From an uncultured Oscillospiraceae bacterium (lineage in GTDB: Bacteria; Bacillota; Clostridia; Oscillospirales; Oscillospiraceae): a DNA stretch of 41,561 nucleotides. The stretch's first letter is position 1. Each line of letters begins with the position of its first letter. Under the pieces are notes generated by a model. That model was not told where the DNA came from and ran no database searches. It saw only the letters and a list, made by a program, of their open reading frames with translations. Location: NCBI GenBank assembly GCA_947626845.1, contig CANQTW010000022.1:1-41561 (forward strand). Reading direction: 5' to 3'. This document shows, one piece after another, positions 7,925-15,773 of the stretch. The position numbers and the translations under genes were made by a program.

Positions 7925-8230
7925 ATGGAAAAGGATGTTTGCTTAAAGTGCGGCGGGCACATGAAATTTGCGGGGTGCGAAAAGATACAAAAGGGCAAGG
8001 CCGGATTTTTCGTGGGCGTATGGCCCAACATTCTGTCCGGGGCCTATGAGGTGGAGGCGTATGTATGCGAGAAATGCCACAGGATAGAGTTTTACGCCGC
8101 GGAGGAATCCATGGAGGCGGAGATAGCTGATGGCGGCATCGCCAGAGTCCTCTGCCCGTACTGCGGCATCGAGCATGATCTTGACGACGCGGTCTGTCCG
8201 CGCTGTGGGAGAAGGTTACAGGAGCTTTGA
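7925..8230 (+). CDS. small zinc-ribbon protein between T-box and tyrS
   Basis: This 101-residue protein has no recognised family. It shows C6-x2-C9 and a second cysteine at 19, then VCEKCHR near 48-53. The C-terminal pair CPYC...CPRC (about 80-97) resembles a zinc-ribbon of the kind found at the ends of membrane or nucleic-acid-binding proteins. The middle (FFVGVWPNILSGAYEVEAYVC) is a beta-like region between the two metal-binding ends. The start ATG follows GGAGGGGGTG. It lies inside the T-box controlled transcript and tyrS starts 44 bp later, so its expression should rise when tyrosyl-tRNA is uncharged. A role linked to tyrosine or translation is possible but not shown. Confidence 0.75.
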   Translation: MEKDVCLKCGGHMKFAGCEKIQKGKAGFFVGVWPNILSGAYEVEAYVCEKCHRIEFYAAEESMEAEIADGGIARVLCPYCGIEHDLDDAVCPRCGRRLQEL

Positions 8231-8274
8231 TGCCCCTGAAGAATCGAGAAATTAACTTTTTTAAGGAGATATAT

Positions 8275-9483
8275 ATGGAAATCTATGAGGAGCTGGTGGC
8301 CAGGGGATTGATCGCCCAGGTCACCGACGAAACCGAAATCAAAAAGATGATCAACGCCGGTAAGGCCACCTTTTACATCGGCTTTGACTGCACGGCGGAC
8401 AGCCTGACGGCGGGGCACTTCATGGCGCTGACGCTGATGAAGCGGCTCCAGATGGCGGGCAACAGGCCCATCGCCCTGATCGGCGGCGGCACCACCATGA
8501 TCGGCGATCCCTCCGGGCGCACGGATATGCGCAAGATGCTCACAAGAGAGGACATCGAGCACAACGCCGCCTGCTTCAAGCGGCAGATGGAGCGGTTCAT
8601 CGAGTTCGGCGAGGGCAAGGCGCAGATGGTGAACAACGCCGACTGGCTGTTGGATTTAAACTATGTGGACCTTCTGCGGGAGGTGGGCGCCTGCTTCTCC
8701 GTCAACAACATGCTCCGGGCCGAGTGCTACAGGCAGAGGATGGAGAAGGGGCTTTCATTCTTAGAGTTCAACTACATGATCATGCAGTCCTACGACTTCT
8801 ATTACCTGTTCCAGCACTACGGCTGCAACATGCAGTTTGGCGGCAACGACCAGTGGTCCAACATGCTGGGCGGCACGGAGCTCATCCGCCGCAAGCTGGG
8901 GAAGGATGCCCACGCCATGACCATCACCCTGCTGACCGACTCCAACGGCAACAAGATGGGCAAGACCGCCGGCAACGCCGTGTGGCTGGACCCCGACAAG
9001 ACAAGCCCCTACGACTTCTACCAGTACTGGCGGAACGTGGGCGACGCGGATGTGATCAAGTGCCTGAAGATGCTGACCTTCCTGCCCTTAAGTGAGATCG
9101 CCGAGATGGAGACCTGGCAGGACAGCCGGATCAACACCGCCAAGGAGATCCTGGCCTTTGAGCTTACAAAGCTGGTCCACGGCGAGGAGGAGGCCCAAAA
9201 GGCCCAGCAGAGCGCGCGGGCCCTGTTCGGCGGGGCCGCGGGGGGAGACATGCCCACGGTGGAGATAACCGAGGACGACGGCAGGGACATCATGACGCTT
9301 TTGGTGAAGGCGGGACTTGTGGCCTCTAAGAGCGAGGCCCGCCGGAACATCCAGCAGGGCGGCGTCACCGCCGATGAGGAGAAGGTCACGGACATCGGCA
9401 AGACCTTCACCGAGGAGGAGCTGCGCGCCGGCGTGGTATTGAAGCGCGGCAAGAAGAGCTTCATGAAGGTGATTTTGAAATAA
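8275..9483 (+). CDS. tyrS: tyrosyl-tRNA synthetase
   Basis: The 402-residue class I synthetase charges tRNA-Tyr. The HIGH-equivalent sits in FDCTADSLTAGHF (about 37-49). The KMSKS-equivalent is K227-M-G-K-T231. The tyrosine-binding region contains NYMIMQSYDFYYL and GGNDQWSNM. A C-terminal S4-type RNA-binding domain (about 340-402: LVKAGLVASKSEARRNIQQGGV) completes it. An in-frame ATG exists at 8227, but the consensus AAGGAGATATAT places the start at 8275, giving the conserved N-terminus. The gene is the expected target of the upstream T-box, so it is induced when tRNA-Tyr is uncharged. Confidence 0.97.
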   Translation: MEIYEELVARGLIAQVTDETEIKKMINAGKATFYIGFDCTADSLTAGHFMALTLMKRLQMAGNRPIALIGGGTTMIGDPSGRTDMRKMLTREDIEHNAACFKRQMERFIEFGEGKAQMVNNADWLLDLNYVDLLREVGACFSVNNMLRAECYRQRMEKGLSFLEFNYMIMQSYDFYYLFQHYGCNMQFGGNDQWSNMLGGTELIRRKLGKDAHAMTITLLTDSNGNKMGKTAGNAVWLDPDKTSPYDFYQYWRNVGDADVIKCLKMLTFLPLSEIAEMETWQDSRINTAKEILAFELTKLVHGEEEAQKAQQSARALFGGAAGGDMPTVEITEDDGRDIMTLLVKAGLVASKSEARRNIQQGGVTADEEKVTDIGKTFTEEELRAGVVLKRGKKSFMKVILK

Positions 9484-9530
9484 ACGCCGCTTACGCGGAC
9501 AGATTTGAAAACAGTCAGGGAGGTACAAAA

Positions 9531-10049
9531 ATGGACGTATTAAAAGCCATCGCCAGCCGCTGTTCCACAAGGGGCTACACGGCGGAAAAGCTCACAAAGG
9601 AGGAGCTGGACACCCTTTTGACCGCGGGGCTCCAGGCCCCCACGGCTACCAACCGGCAGGAGCTTCATTTCACGGTCCTGGACGGACAGGACCCCATCCT
9701 TTTTGACATCCAGGAGGCCATGGGGGCGAGGACCAGGCCGGCAATGAATTTCTGGTACGACGCGCCCACGGTGATCGTCATCAGCGGCGAGACGGATTTC
9801 CGCTGGACCGCCGTGGACGCGGGCATCGCGGTGGAGAACATCGCCCTGGCCGCGGAGGCGCTGGGGCTTGGCAATGTGATCCTGGGCTGTCTCAAAGCCG
9901 CCATGGACGGCGAGAACCGGGCAAAATTCGCCGGAGCGCTCCGCTTCCCCGATGGATACAGCTTCCAAATCGCCATTGCCGTGGGCCGCAAGGCCACGGA
10001 GAAGGAGCCTCACGGCTTTGACCGGGAGAAACAGGTGACCATCCTTTAA
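9531..10049 (+). CDS. nitroreductase family FMN oxidoreductase
   Basis: The 172-residue protein starts with the nitroreductase signature RCSTRGYTAEKLTKEEL and LQAPTATNRQELHF, where the Arg and Ser/Asn residues bind the FMN phosphate. It continues with the AVDAGIAVENIALAAEALGLGNV segment that shapes the dimer and flavin site. NAD(P)H-dependent reduction of nitro groups, quinones or enones is usual for the family; the natural substrate cannot be told. It has GGGAGG seven bases before its ATG and starts 47 bp after tyrS. It may be read from the T-box transcript or be independent. A strong terminator follows 11 bp after its stop. Confidence 0.9.
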   Translation: MDVLKAIASRCSTRGYTAEKLTKEELDTLLTAGLQAPTATNRQELHFTVLDGQDPILFDIQEAMGARTRPAMNFWYDAPTVIVISGETDFRWTAVDAGIAVENIALAAEALGLGNVILGCLKAAMDGENRAKFAGALRFPDGYSFQIAIAVGRKATEKEPHGFDREKQVTIL

Positions 10050-10060
10050 CGCAATGCGAT

Positions 10061-10089
10061 CCCCCGCGCTTCGGCGTGGGGGAAATTTT
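10061..10089 (+). terminator. intrinsic terminator after the nitroreductase gene
   Basis: CCCCCGCGC (10061-10069), TTCG-type loop, GCGTGGGGG (10074-10082) with one G-U pair, then AAATTTTTT. It ends the tyrS/nitroreductase unit. Confidence 0.9.
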
Positions 10090-10165
10090 TTGCTTTTTAA
10101 CGGAACATTTTCCTCTCCCCGTGGATATTAAGGGTGAATGGACCATTCGGAAGCGAGGTGAGACG

Positions 10166-10633
10166 GTGACACACCGGGAATTTGCCGTGGCCGTGGAGAC
10201 ATACGGCGATATGGTCTTTCGGGTCGCGTTCAGCTCCCTTGGGCGAAGGGAGGACGCGGAGGACGTGACCCAGGAGGTACTTTTGAAGCTGTGGCGGGCG
10301 GACAAGAGCTTTGCGTCCGAGGAGCACACACGGTTCTGGCTGATCCGCGTCACCGTCAACGAGTGCCGCAGGGCCGCGCGGTGGTACCGGCGCAACGTGC
10401 CCGTGGAGGAGGTGCCCGAAAGGGCGGACGCGCCGGAGAGCCGGGAGCTTTTGGACACGGTAATGGGCCTTCCGGAAAAGCTTCGGGTGGCGGCGTATCT
10501 CTTCTACTACGAGGGGTATTCCACCCGCGAGATCGCGCGGCTGGTGTCCGTGCCGGAGGCCACGGTCAGGTCAAGACTTTCAAGGGCGCGGGAAAAACTG
10601 CGGTCTATTTTGAAGGAGGAGGAAAATCTATGA
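10166..10633 (+). CDS. ECF-type RNA polymerase sigma factor (sigma-70 family)
   Basis: The 155-residue protein has region 2 (about 10-60: YGDMVFRVAFSSLGRREDAEDVTQEVLLKLW) and region 4 (about 105-150: STREIARLVSVPEATVRSRLSRAREKL). It lacks regions 1 and 3, as expected for group 4 (ECF) factors. An open frame extends upstream to a GTG inside the preceding terminator, so I chose the GTG at 10166, which follows GAGGTG with a five-base gap. Its TGA overlaps the ATG of the next gene. That partner has one membrane segment near its N-terminus and is likely to control this sigma factor. A similar pair occurs at 28426-30530. Confidence 0.9.
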   Translation: MTHREFAVAVETYGDMVFRVAFSSLGRREDAEDVTQEVLLKLWRADKSFASEEHTRFWLIRVTVNECRRAARWYRRNVPVEEVPERADAPESRELLDTVMGLPEKLRVAAYLFYYEGYSTREIARLVSVPEATVRSRLSRAREKLRSILKEEENL

Positions 10634-11718
10634 AAAACAAGGCTTTTGAGGAGGCGTTTTCGGACTTGAAGCTGTCCGGGGAAGCGCGGGAGCGAATCTT
10701 GGACGCGGCCCTGGAGGACGGCGGTAAGGCGGAGATACGCCGGAGCGCGTTCAGGCCCGCGCGGGCCGCGCTGGCGGCGGCGCTGATTTTCTGCCTGCTG
10801 ACGGGCGTCACCCTGGCGGCCAGCCCGTCGTTGCGGGACCGGCTGTGGGGCGATTTCAGCGGGATCAAGCAGGATATGGAGCCCGGCGGAGAGAACATGG
10901 CCGTATACGACGGCATCGAGGCGTGGATAGATTCCGCGCTCACCGACGGCTACATTACGGTAGTCCATGTGGCGGTGCGCGATACCCAGGGAGACCGGTT
11001 GGGCAGTATCTATAACGACGTTGTGGCAAGCGGGGGTAAGCTGTACTGGACGGATAGAGGCGCCCTCAACCACTGCATGTTTTACGACAGCGGCGAGGGG
11101 GTGGGGATGAGCACAGGCTACCCGCCGGAGATCCTGGGCTTTGACAGGGACACGGGGACGCTGATGCTGGAATACCGGACCTTCAACATGGGGTTCAGCG
11201 GCGGCCCGTCGCAGGTGAGCGTCACCATCAGCACCGGGGCCTTCGGGACAGAGAGAATCCCCATCGAGAGATTCCCCATGGAGGACGAGACGGTAATCGA
11301 GCATGGAGAGCAGTTTGTCTTTGCCGACGGGTCCGGGTGCGTTGTGGATACGACCTATGATTTTTCGGTTGATACCTCCATGTTCACCTCCATGTTCAAT
11401 AATATCAACAGTAAGACGGGCTGGGTGCTGGTCTCCGACGTGGAGACGCTGCCCCTGAGAGAGGGGACGGTGGGCGAAGCGTCCGTGTTCCTCTCGGATA
11501 TCGGGGTCACCCTCCGGGGCAAGAGCAGTACGGCGGGGCAGATATCCATAACGCTCCGCGACGGCTCGGAGCCCACGGCGGCGGAGGGTTGGATGGCCGA
11601 TGAGCAATTGGGAGGCGTCTATGACGAGATATTCCGAACGGTGAGCTTTGCGAAGCCCATACCGGCGGAGGAGGTGGAGAGCTTCACCGTGGGCGGCGCG
11701 GCGGTCACCTTTGAATAA
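10630..11718 (+). CDS. membrane-anchored partner of the ECF sigma factor (anti-sigma-like, DUF4179-type)
   Basis: The 362-residue protein has a cytosolic N-terminus of about 43 residues (KAFEEAFSDLKLSGEARERIL) and one transmembrane helix near 44-64. A large external region starts ASPSLRDRLWGDF and continues as beta-rich sequence with no recognised catalytic motif. This layout, and its ATGA overlap with the sigma gene behind GGAGGAGG, suggest an anti-sigma factor or surface sensor. The short N-terminal domain does not show the classical zinc-binding HxxxCxxC anti-sigma motif, so the mechanism is uncertain. The best label I can offer is a DUF4179-like extracellular protein. A large inverted repeat follows 25 bp after the stop. 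Confidence 0.75.
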   Translation: MKNKAFEEAFSDLKLSGEARERILDAALEDGGKAEIRRSAFRPARAALAAALIFCLLTGVTLAASPSLRDRLWGDFSGIKQDMEPGGENMAVYDGIEAWIDSALTDGYITVVHVAVRDTQGDRLGSIYNDVVASGGKLYWTDRGALNHCMFYDSGEGVGMSTGYPPEILGFDRDTGTLMLEYRTFNMGFSGGPSQVSVTISTGAFGTERIPIERFPMEDETVIEHGEQFVFADGSGCVVDTTYDFSVDTSMFTSMFNNINSKTGWVLVSDVETLPLREGTVGEASVFLSDIGVTLRGKSSTAGQISITLRDGSEPTAAEGWMADEQLGGVYDEIFRTVSFAKPIPAEEVESFTVGGAAVTFE

Positions 11719-11742
11719 AAAACGCCCCGCGGGATAGCGAAA

Positions 11743-11776
11743 TTCAGCCCATCCGGCAAAAACCGGATGGGCTGAA
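11743..11776. terminator. perfect 14-bp hairpin between converging genes
   Basis: TTCAGCCCATCCGG (11743-11756) and its exact reverse complement (11763-11776) flank the loop CAAAAA. It sits between convergent genes and probably stops transcription from both sides, although the T tracts are poor in either direction. Confidence 0.6.
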
Positions 11777-11812
11777 CGGTTTACGGGATTTAAGCGCGTG
11801 AGCGGGAGCGCA

Positions 11813-12154
11813 TCAAAACAGGCTACCGTCCCAGGCCCAGGTGTCCACCGGATGGAAGGTGATGTAGATGTTCTCGCCGGGGATGGAAAGCTCCTCGTTT
11901 AAAATTTTGTTGAGCTCCGCGGCCATTTTGGCGCAGCCGGTTCTCGCGGGACTGCCAAACGCGGAGACGGAGACGTAGGCGCCTTTGTCCAGCTTTTTGC
12001 CGGCGAACCACAGGTCGTGTTGGTCCTCGATGTCCACCATCAGGTAGCTCTCCGGCTTGCCGATCAGGGTTACGGCCTTGCCGAAGCGGGATTTGAGGAC
12101 TTCTTTTTTCTCCCCGTCCAGGGGCAGGGAAATCTTGGCGTTAATAAAGGGCAT
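11813..12154 (-). CDS. tautomerase/MIF family protein
   Basis: The 113-residue protein begins MPFINAK, so the conserved catalytic proline becomes the N-terminal residue after Met removal, as in MIF and phenylpyruvate tautomerase. The family pattern continues with the GKPESYLMV segment, SAFGSPARTG and the C-terminal ITFHPVDTWAWDGSLF, matching the MIF end. Keto-enol tautomerase activity is likely; the substrate is unknown. The reading frame is open for 12 more codons upstream. However, GGAGG before this ATG and the need for Pro2 fix the start at 12154. A sigma-A promoter precedes it, so it appears to be its own unit. Confidence 0.88.
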   Translation of the reverse strand: MPFINAKISLPLDGEKKEVLKSRFGKAVTLIGKPESYLMVDIEDQHDLWFAGKKLDKGAYVSVSAFGSPARTGCAKMAAELNKILNEELSIPGENIYITFHPVDTWAWDGSLF

Positions 12155-12180
12155 GGAAATTACCTCCTTCAGATAGTACG

Positions 12181-12209
12181 ATTTTAGCACAAACCGGTCT
12201 TTGGCGCAA
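12181..12209 (-). promoter_or_regulatory. promoter of the tautomerase gene
   Basis: On the - strand TTGCGC, a 17-bp spacer and TAAAAT preceded by TGC (extended -10). It lies 27 bp upstream of the tautomerase start. Confidence 0.6.
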
Positions 12210-12225
12210 CGTCCCAGGCGTGATT

Positions 12226-12819
12226 TTACGCCCTGTTCCCGAAGCTGACAAGCGAAAAGGAGCCGTTTTCATAGGTCAATTCCGTCACGGTGGCGTAGTC
12301 GTGGGCAAAATCGGGCCAGCGGGCGATGGGCGTGCCGGTCAGCCGGCAGAGAAAGCCGCAGGTGACGGCCTGGTGGGCGGCCACGGCGATATCTCCGTCG
12401 GCGGTGGATAGAATCTCCCGCAGAGCGGCCTCAAACCTGGCTCCCGCCGCGCCGTAGTCCTCCCCGCCGCCAGGGGGGATGGACATGTCGGCCTCCCGAC
12501 GCTCCCACTCGCCGGGGGCTTTTTGCCGAATCTGGGCCGGGGACAGGCCTTCCCATTCGCCGATATAAGCCTCCCGCAGGCCAGGATGGGTGTGAATCGG
12601 GGTTTGTCCGCCCGTCATCAGCGCCGCCGTCTCCACCGCCCGCGCCAGGGGGCTGGACCAGAGGGCGGATACGGGACGCGCCTCAAAGAAGGGCCGCAAC
12701 GCGGCGGCCTGCTCCCGGCCCCTGGCGCTCAGGGGCAGGTCGGTGCCGGAGCCGATGCACAGCCACACGCCGCCGGGAAAGTCCGGCTCGCCGTGGCGGA
12801 CGATGTAAAGCTTTCGCAT
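12226..12819 (-). CDS. histidine phosphatase family protein (phosphoglycerate mutase-like)
   Basis: The 197-residue protein starts with the phosphohistidine motif IVRHGEPD (Arg8, His9, Gly10). It has the second-half arginine and acid residues in SSPLARAVETAALM and REAYIGEWEGLS, and the second catalytic histidine in AAHQAVTCG. This is the branch 1 histidine phosphatase fold. Alpha-ribazole phosphatase and broad small-molecule phosphatases have this size; no cobalamin genes are near, so I leave the substrate open. The start lies one base after the stop of the amidohydrolase gene upstream, so the two are translated together. Confidence 0.88.
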   Translation of the reverse strand: MRKLYIVRHGEPDFPGGVWLCIGSGTDLPLSARGREQAAALRPFFEARPVSALWSSPLARAVETAALMTGGQTPIHTHPGLREAYIGEWEGLSPAQIRQKAPGEWERREADMSIPPGGGEDYGAAGARFEAALREILSTADGDIAVAAHQAVTCGFLCRLTGTPIARWPDFAHDYATVTELTYENGSFSLVSFGNRA

Positions 12820-12820
12820 C

Positions 12821-13663
12821 TTACCCCTCCCATCCCAGAAGCTTTGCCCCGTTGCCGCCCAGGACGGCGGAGAGCTCGCCGCCGGTGAGGCCGGAGGCGC
12901 GAACGGCGCTCAGGGCCTCGCCCTGGTCGGACCAGGGGCTGTCCGAGCCGAAGAGCACCCGTTCCGCGCCGTGGGCTCGGACGGCCCTGACAAATCCGGC
13001 GCTGTCCATGGGAGCGGCGGGGGAGGGCTGGCCGTTTCGCCGGCGCCAGGGGCCCATGGCCACGGCGGTGTCGATATAGCAGGGGGCGCCCCAGAGGGCG
13101 GCGGCCTCGTCCCAGTTATCAAAGCCGGCCATATGGGCCAGAATGATCTTCCTGTGGGGCACACGCTCAAGAAGCGCCAAAAGCCGCCGGGGGGAGGCGT
13201 AGTCCAGGCCGGGGTAGTTGGGGTCGGCTCCGGCGTGGATGAGGACGATCATATCCAGGGAGGCGGCATACTCCACGATGCGGACATTGCGCTCGTCGTC
13301 AATGGGGACGCCCTGAAAGAGGGGGTGGAGCTTGATGCCGAAAAATCCCTGGGCGGCGAGGCTTTTCAAAACCTTTTCCGGGCTTTCCGTGTCCGGGTGG
13401 ATGCCGGCCAGGGAGATAAGGCCGCGCCCTTGGAAGGCGGCATTGACCGCCGCGGCGGCCCGGTTGATGTCCTCGGTCTGGCGGGGCTTTGTGACCACCG
13501 GGGCCAGGACGGCGGCGTCAATGCCGGAGCGGGCCATAGAGGCCAAAAGACCAGACGCGGTGCCGTCGGAGTAGTTCATCATATCCGCCGCGGCGGCCAT
13601 CCCGGCCACGGCGCGGGGGGCCAGGGCGTCGGGGAAGGTGTGGGTGTGGAAGTCGATTATCAT
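12821..13663 (-). CDS. amidohydrolase family protein (metal-dependent TIM-barrel hydrolase)
   Basis: The 280-residue protein has the amidohydrolase layout: N-terminal HTHTF metal motif (His6, His8), GIKLHPLFQG, a histidine in VLIHAGAD, ILAHMAG, and the C-terminal metal-binding aspartate in LFGSDSPWSDQ. That matches the amidohydrolase-2 (PF04909) group, which includes decarboxylases and lactonases; the substrate is unknown. GAGGTG lies five bases before the ATG. It is the first gene of a two-gene unit with the histidine phosphatase. Confidence 0.85.
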   Translation of the reverse strand: MIIDFHTHTFPDALAPRAVAGMAAAADMMNYSDGTASGLLASMARSGIDAAVLAPVVTKPRQTEDINRAAAAVNAAFQGRGLISLAGIHPDTESPEKVLKSLAAQGFFGIKLHPLFQGVPIDDERNVRIVEYAASLDMIVLIHAGADPNYPGLDYASPRRLLALLERVPHRKIILAHMAGFDNWDEAAALWGAPCYIDTAVAMGPWRRRNGQPSPAAPMDSAGFVRAVRAHGAERVLFGSDSPWSDQGEALSAVRASGLTGGELSAVLGGNGAKLLGWEG

Positions 13664-13715
13664 GGGATCACCTCATACCGCCATTTTACCGCGAATAAGC
13701 CGCAAATGCAAGAGC

Positions 13716-13740
13716 GGGGGCCGGCAAAATACCGGCCCCC
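13716..13740 (-). terminator. GC-rich hairpin after amtB
   Basis: On the - strand GGGGGCCGG, loop TATTTTG, CCGGCCCCC, 40 bp after the amtB-PII stop. The following U tract is weak (GCTCTTGC), but the stem is a perfect nine pairs. It is the probable end of the nitrogen-assimilation transcript. Confidence 0.7.
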
Positions 13741-13779
13741 ATACGGAGAAAATAGGGAAGAAGTTTAATTTGAGCTGGT

Positions 13780-15477
13780 TTACTGAAGAGCGTCGTAGCC
13801 CTCCTGGCCGGTGCGGACCTTGACCACGTTTTCCACGTCGAAGACGAAAATCTTGCCGTCGCCGATGTTGCCGGTGTAGAGGATCTTGCGGGCGGTGTTG
13901 ATCACGTCGCTGACGGGGACCTTGGAAACAACGATGTCCACCTGGACCTTGGGCAGAAGCTGGATCTCCACGGGGACGCCGCGGTAATAGCGGCTCTGGC
14001 CCTTCTGGATGCCACAGCCCATGACGTTGGTGACGGTCATGCCGGTGACGCCGATTTCCTCCAGGGCGTTCTTCAGCGGCTCGAAGCGGTTCATGTTCAT
14101 GATGATCTCCACCTTGCTGATCTTCTCGCCGGGCTTGGAGTCGGACTTCCGGCCATAGACGGGGACAGCCGCCTCCACGGGGACGCCGCCATCGGCCTTT
14201 GCCACCACGTCCGTGGGGATAGAGGAGGCGCCCAGGGAGTAGACGGACAGGTTCTGGGGCGTCACGAAGTCGGCGTAAGCGGAGACCAGGCCGTGCTCGG
14301 CGATATCCAGGCCCTCGATCTCCTCCTCAGGCTTTACACGAAGGCCGTTGGTCTTCTCGATGACCTTAAAGACAATGAACATGGTAACGATGGTCCAAGC
14401 AAGGATGCACACCGCGCCCAGGCACTGTACGCCCAGCTGACGGAAGCCTCCGCCGTAGAAAAGCCCCTTGGTGCCGTATTTTTCATTGCAGGCGAAGAGG
14501 CCGACGGCGATGGTGCCCCACAGGCCGTGGACACCGTGGACGGAGAAGGCGCCTACGGGGTCGTCGATCTTCACCTTCTGGTCGATGAAGTTGACGGACT
14601 CCACCACCAGCACGCCGGACACCGCGCCGATGACGGCGGAGCCGATGGCGTCAACGCTGGCGCACCCGGCGGTGACGGCCACCAGGCCCGCCAGGGAGGC
14701 GTTCAGGCACATGGAGACATCGGGCTTGCCGGTGCGGGCCCAGGTATAGCACATGCACACCACAGTGGCGACGGAGGGAGCGATGGTGGTGGTGCCCAGA
14801 ATCTGGGCCATCTCCGTGACATCGGCGGCGGCAGCCGCGTTAAAGCCGTACCAGGCAAACCAGAGCATGAACACGCCCAGGGCCGCCAGGGTCATGGAGT
14901 GGCCGGGGATGGCGTTGACCTTCGTCTTGCCGTCCTTGTCCTTTGTGTATTTGCCGATACGCGGGCCCACAAGAGCCGCGCCGATAAGGGCCGTCCAGCC
15001 GCCGACCATGTGGATGACGGCGGAGCCGGCAAAGTCGATGAACTGGAGCTTGGAGAGCCAGCCGCCGCCCCAGGCCCAGCCGGCCTCAATGGGGTAGATC
15101 ACAAGGGAGATGACGGCGGAGTAGATGCAGTAGGACGAGAATTTGGTGCGCTCGGCCATGGAGCCGGACACGATGGTGGCGGCGGTGGCGCAGAACACCA
15201 GCTGGAATACGAAGCTGCGCCAGTCGGCGCCGTCAAAATCGGTGAACAGCTGCCAGTTGGGCTTGCCGATGAGGCCGAAGAACACATGCTCGCCCATCAT
15301 GATGCCGTAGCCCAGAAGGGAGAACACCACGGTGCCGATACAAAAGTCCATCAGGTTTTTCATAATGATGTTGCCGGCGTTTTTGGCCCTGGTGAGGCCC
15401 GTCTCCACCATGGCGAAGCCGCCCTGCATGAAGAACACTAAGACAGCGCCCACTAAGTACCATACAGACATATCCAT
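13780..15477 (-). CDS. amtB: ammonium transporter fused to a C-terminal PII signalling domain
   Basis: The 565-residue protein is a fusion. Residues 1 to about 395 form an Amt/Mep/Rh transporter of about 11 helices, with the family landmarks FFMQGGFAMVETG, HMVGGWTALIGA and the pore-region histidines in VHGVHGLWGT. A linker of about 60 residues follows. Residues 454-565 are a complete PII (GlnB/GlnK) domain: KVEIIMNMNRFEPLKNAL, a T-loop holding QKGQSRYYRG (Tyr498 aligns with the modifiable Tyr51 of GlnB), the B-loop TGNIGDGKIF and the C-loop VRTGQEGYDAL. PII normally plugs Amt according to ATP, ADP and 2-oxoglutarate, so here the regulator is tethered. AGGAGG lies nine bases before the ATG. 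It follows gltD downstream of a MITE-like element. Confidence 0.95.
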   Translation of the reverse strand: MDMSVWYLVGAVLVFFMQGGFAMVETGLTRAKNAGNIIMKNLMDFCIGTVVFSLLGYGIMMGEHVFFGLIGKPNWQLFTDFDGADWRSFVFQLVFCATAATIVSGSMAERTKFSSYCIYSAVISLVIYPIEAGWAWGGGWLSKLQFIDFAGSAVIHMVGGWTALIGAALVGPRIGKYTKDKDGKTKVNAIPGHSMTLAALGVFMLWFAWYGFNAAAAADVTEMAQILGTTTIAPSVATVVCMCYTWARTGKPDVSMCLNASLAGLVAVTAGCASVDAIGSAVIGAVSGVLVVESVNFIDQKVKIDDPVGAFSVHGVHGLWGTIAVGLFACNEKYGTKGLFYGGGFRQLGVQCLGAVCILAWTIVTMFIVFKVIEKTNGLRVKPEEEIEGLDIAEHGLVSAYADFVTPQNLSVYSLGASSIPTDVVAKADGGVPVEAAVPVYGRKSDSKPGEKISKVEIIMNMNRFEPLKNALEEIGVTGMTVTNVMGCGIQKGQSRYYRGVPVEIQLLPKVQVDIVVSKVPVSDVINTARKILYTGNIGDGKIFVFDVENVVKVRTGQEGYDALQ

Positions 15478-15551
15478 TTTTTGTTTCCTCCTGAAATTGT
15501 TTTGCTTCCGAAGGCCCCCACCCTTGTGGGTCCGCGGAGAGTTGATATATC

Positions 15552-15712
15552 ATACTAATATCTAATTAAAATAAGACATTTGCGCCGGTCTTTTTCGCGC
15601 CATGCTGCGTCAGTCACCTTGGGAATACACAAAGTATTCCCTGCGGCATCTTCCTTGCCTGACACGAAAAATCCTCGCCGCTCGGTGTCTCATTTTAAAT
15701 AGATATTAGTAT
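15552..15712. mobile_element. 161-bp MITE-like palindromic element
   Basis: The left end (15552-15578) and the inverted right end (15686-15712) match at 25 of 27 positions, starting ATACTAATATCTA. Inside, the two halves remain roughly self-complementary. Near the left arm TTTTTCGCGCCA faces TTTTTCGTGTCA read from the other side, and the centre is a hairpin, GGGAATAC/GTATTCCC with loop ACAAA. No coding sequence fits. AT-rich terminal inverted repeats around a GC-rich palindromic body are typical of miniature inverted-repeat elements. I could not find a clear target-site duplication. It separates gltD from amtB and may carry amtB promoter sequence. Confidence 0.7.
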
Positions 15713-15750
15713 AAAAAGAGCGGCGGTAAAAAAGCACCGTCGCTCTTTTT
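15713..15750 (-). terminator. terminator after gltD (bidirectional form)
   Basis: AAAAAGAGCGGCGGT (15713-15727) pairs with ACCGTCGCTCTTTTT (15736-15750) with one mismatch around an eight-base loop. On the - strand it has a T5 tail and lies 24 bp after the gltD stop. Confidence 0.85.
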
Positions 15751-15773
15751 GTCCATAGCATTATTGAGAAGCT

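Noticed and set aside
10095-10130. GGAAC ... CGTGG as an autoregulated ECF promoter before the first sigma gene; a similar GAAAC ... CGTGA lies near 28345
   Set aside because: The spacers are 13-14 bases, shorter than the roughly 16-17 of known ECF promoters, so the match is not convincing.
10076-10165. Upstream start of the first sigma-factor gene at 10076
   Set aside because: That start lies inside a strong terminator; the GTG at 10166 has a good Shine-Dalgarno and matches sigma family length.
12226-12819. Alpha-ribazole phosphatase (cobC)
   Set aside because: The fold matches, but no cobalamin-synthesis gene is nearby and key specificity residues cannot be judged by eye.
14293-15441. Long open frame of 382 codons antisense to amtB
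   Set aside because: High-GC shadow of the transporter gene: very Gly/Ala/His-rich, no family pattern, no Shine-Dalgarno.
15540-15725. Target-site duplication flanking the MITE-like element
   Set aside because: The flanks differ on the two sides, so no duplication can be claimed.
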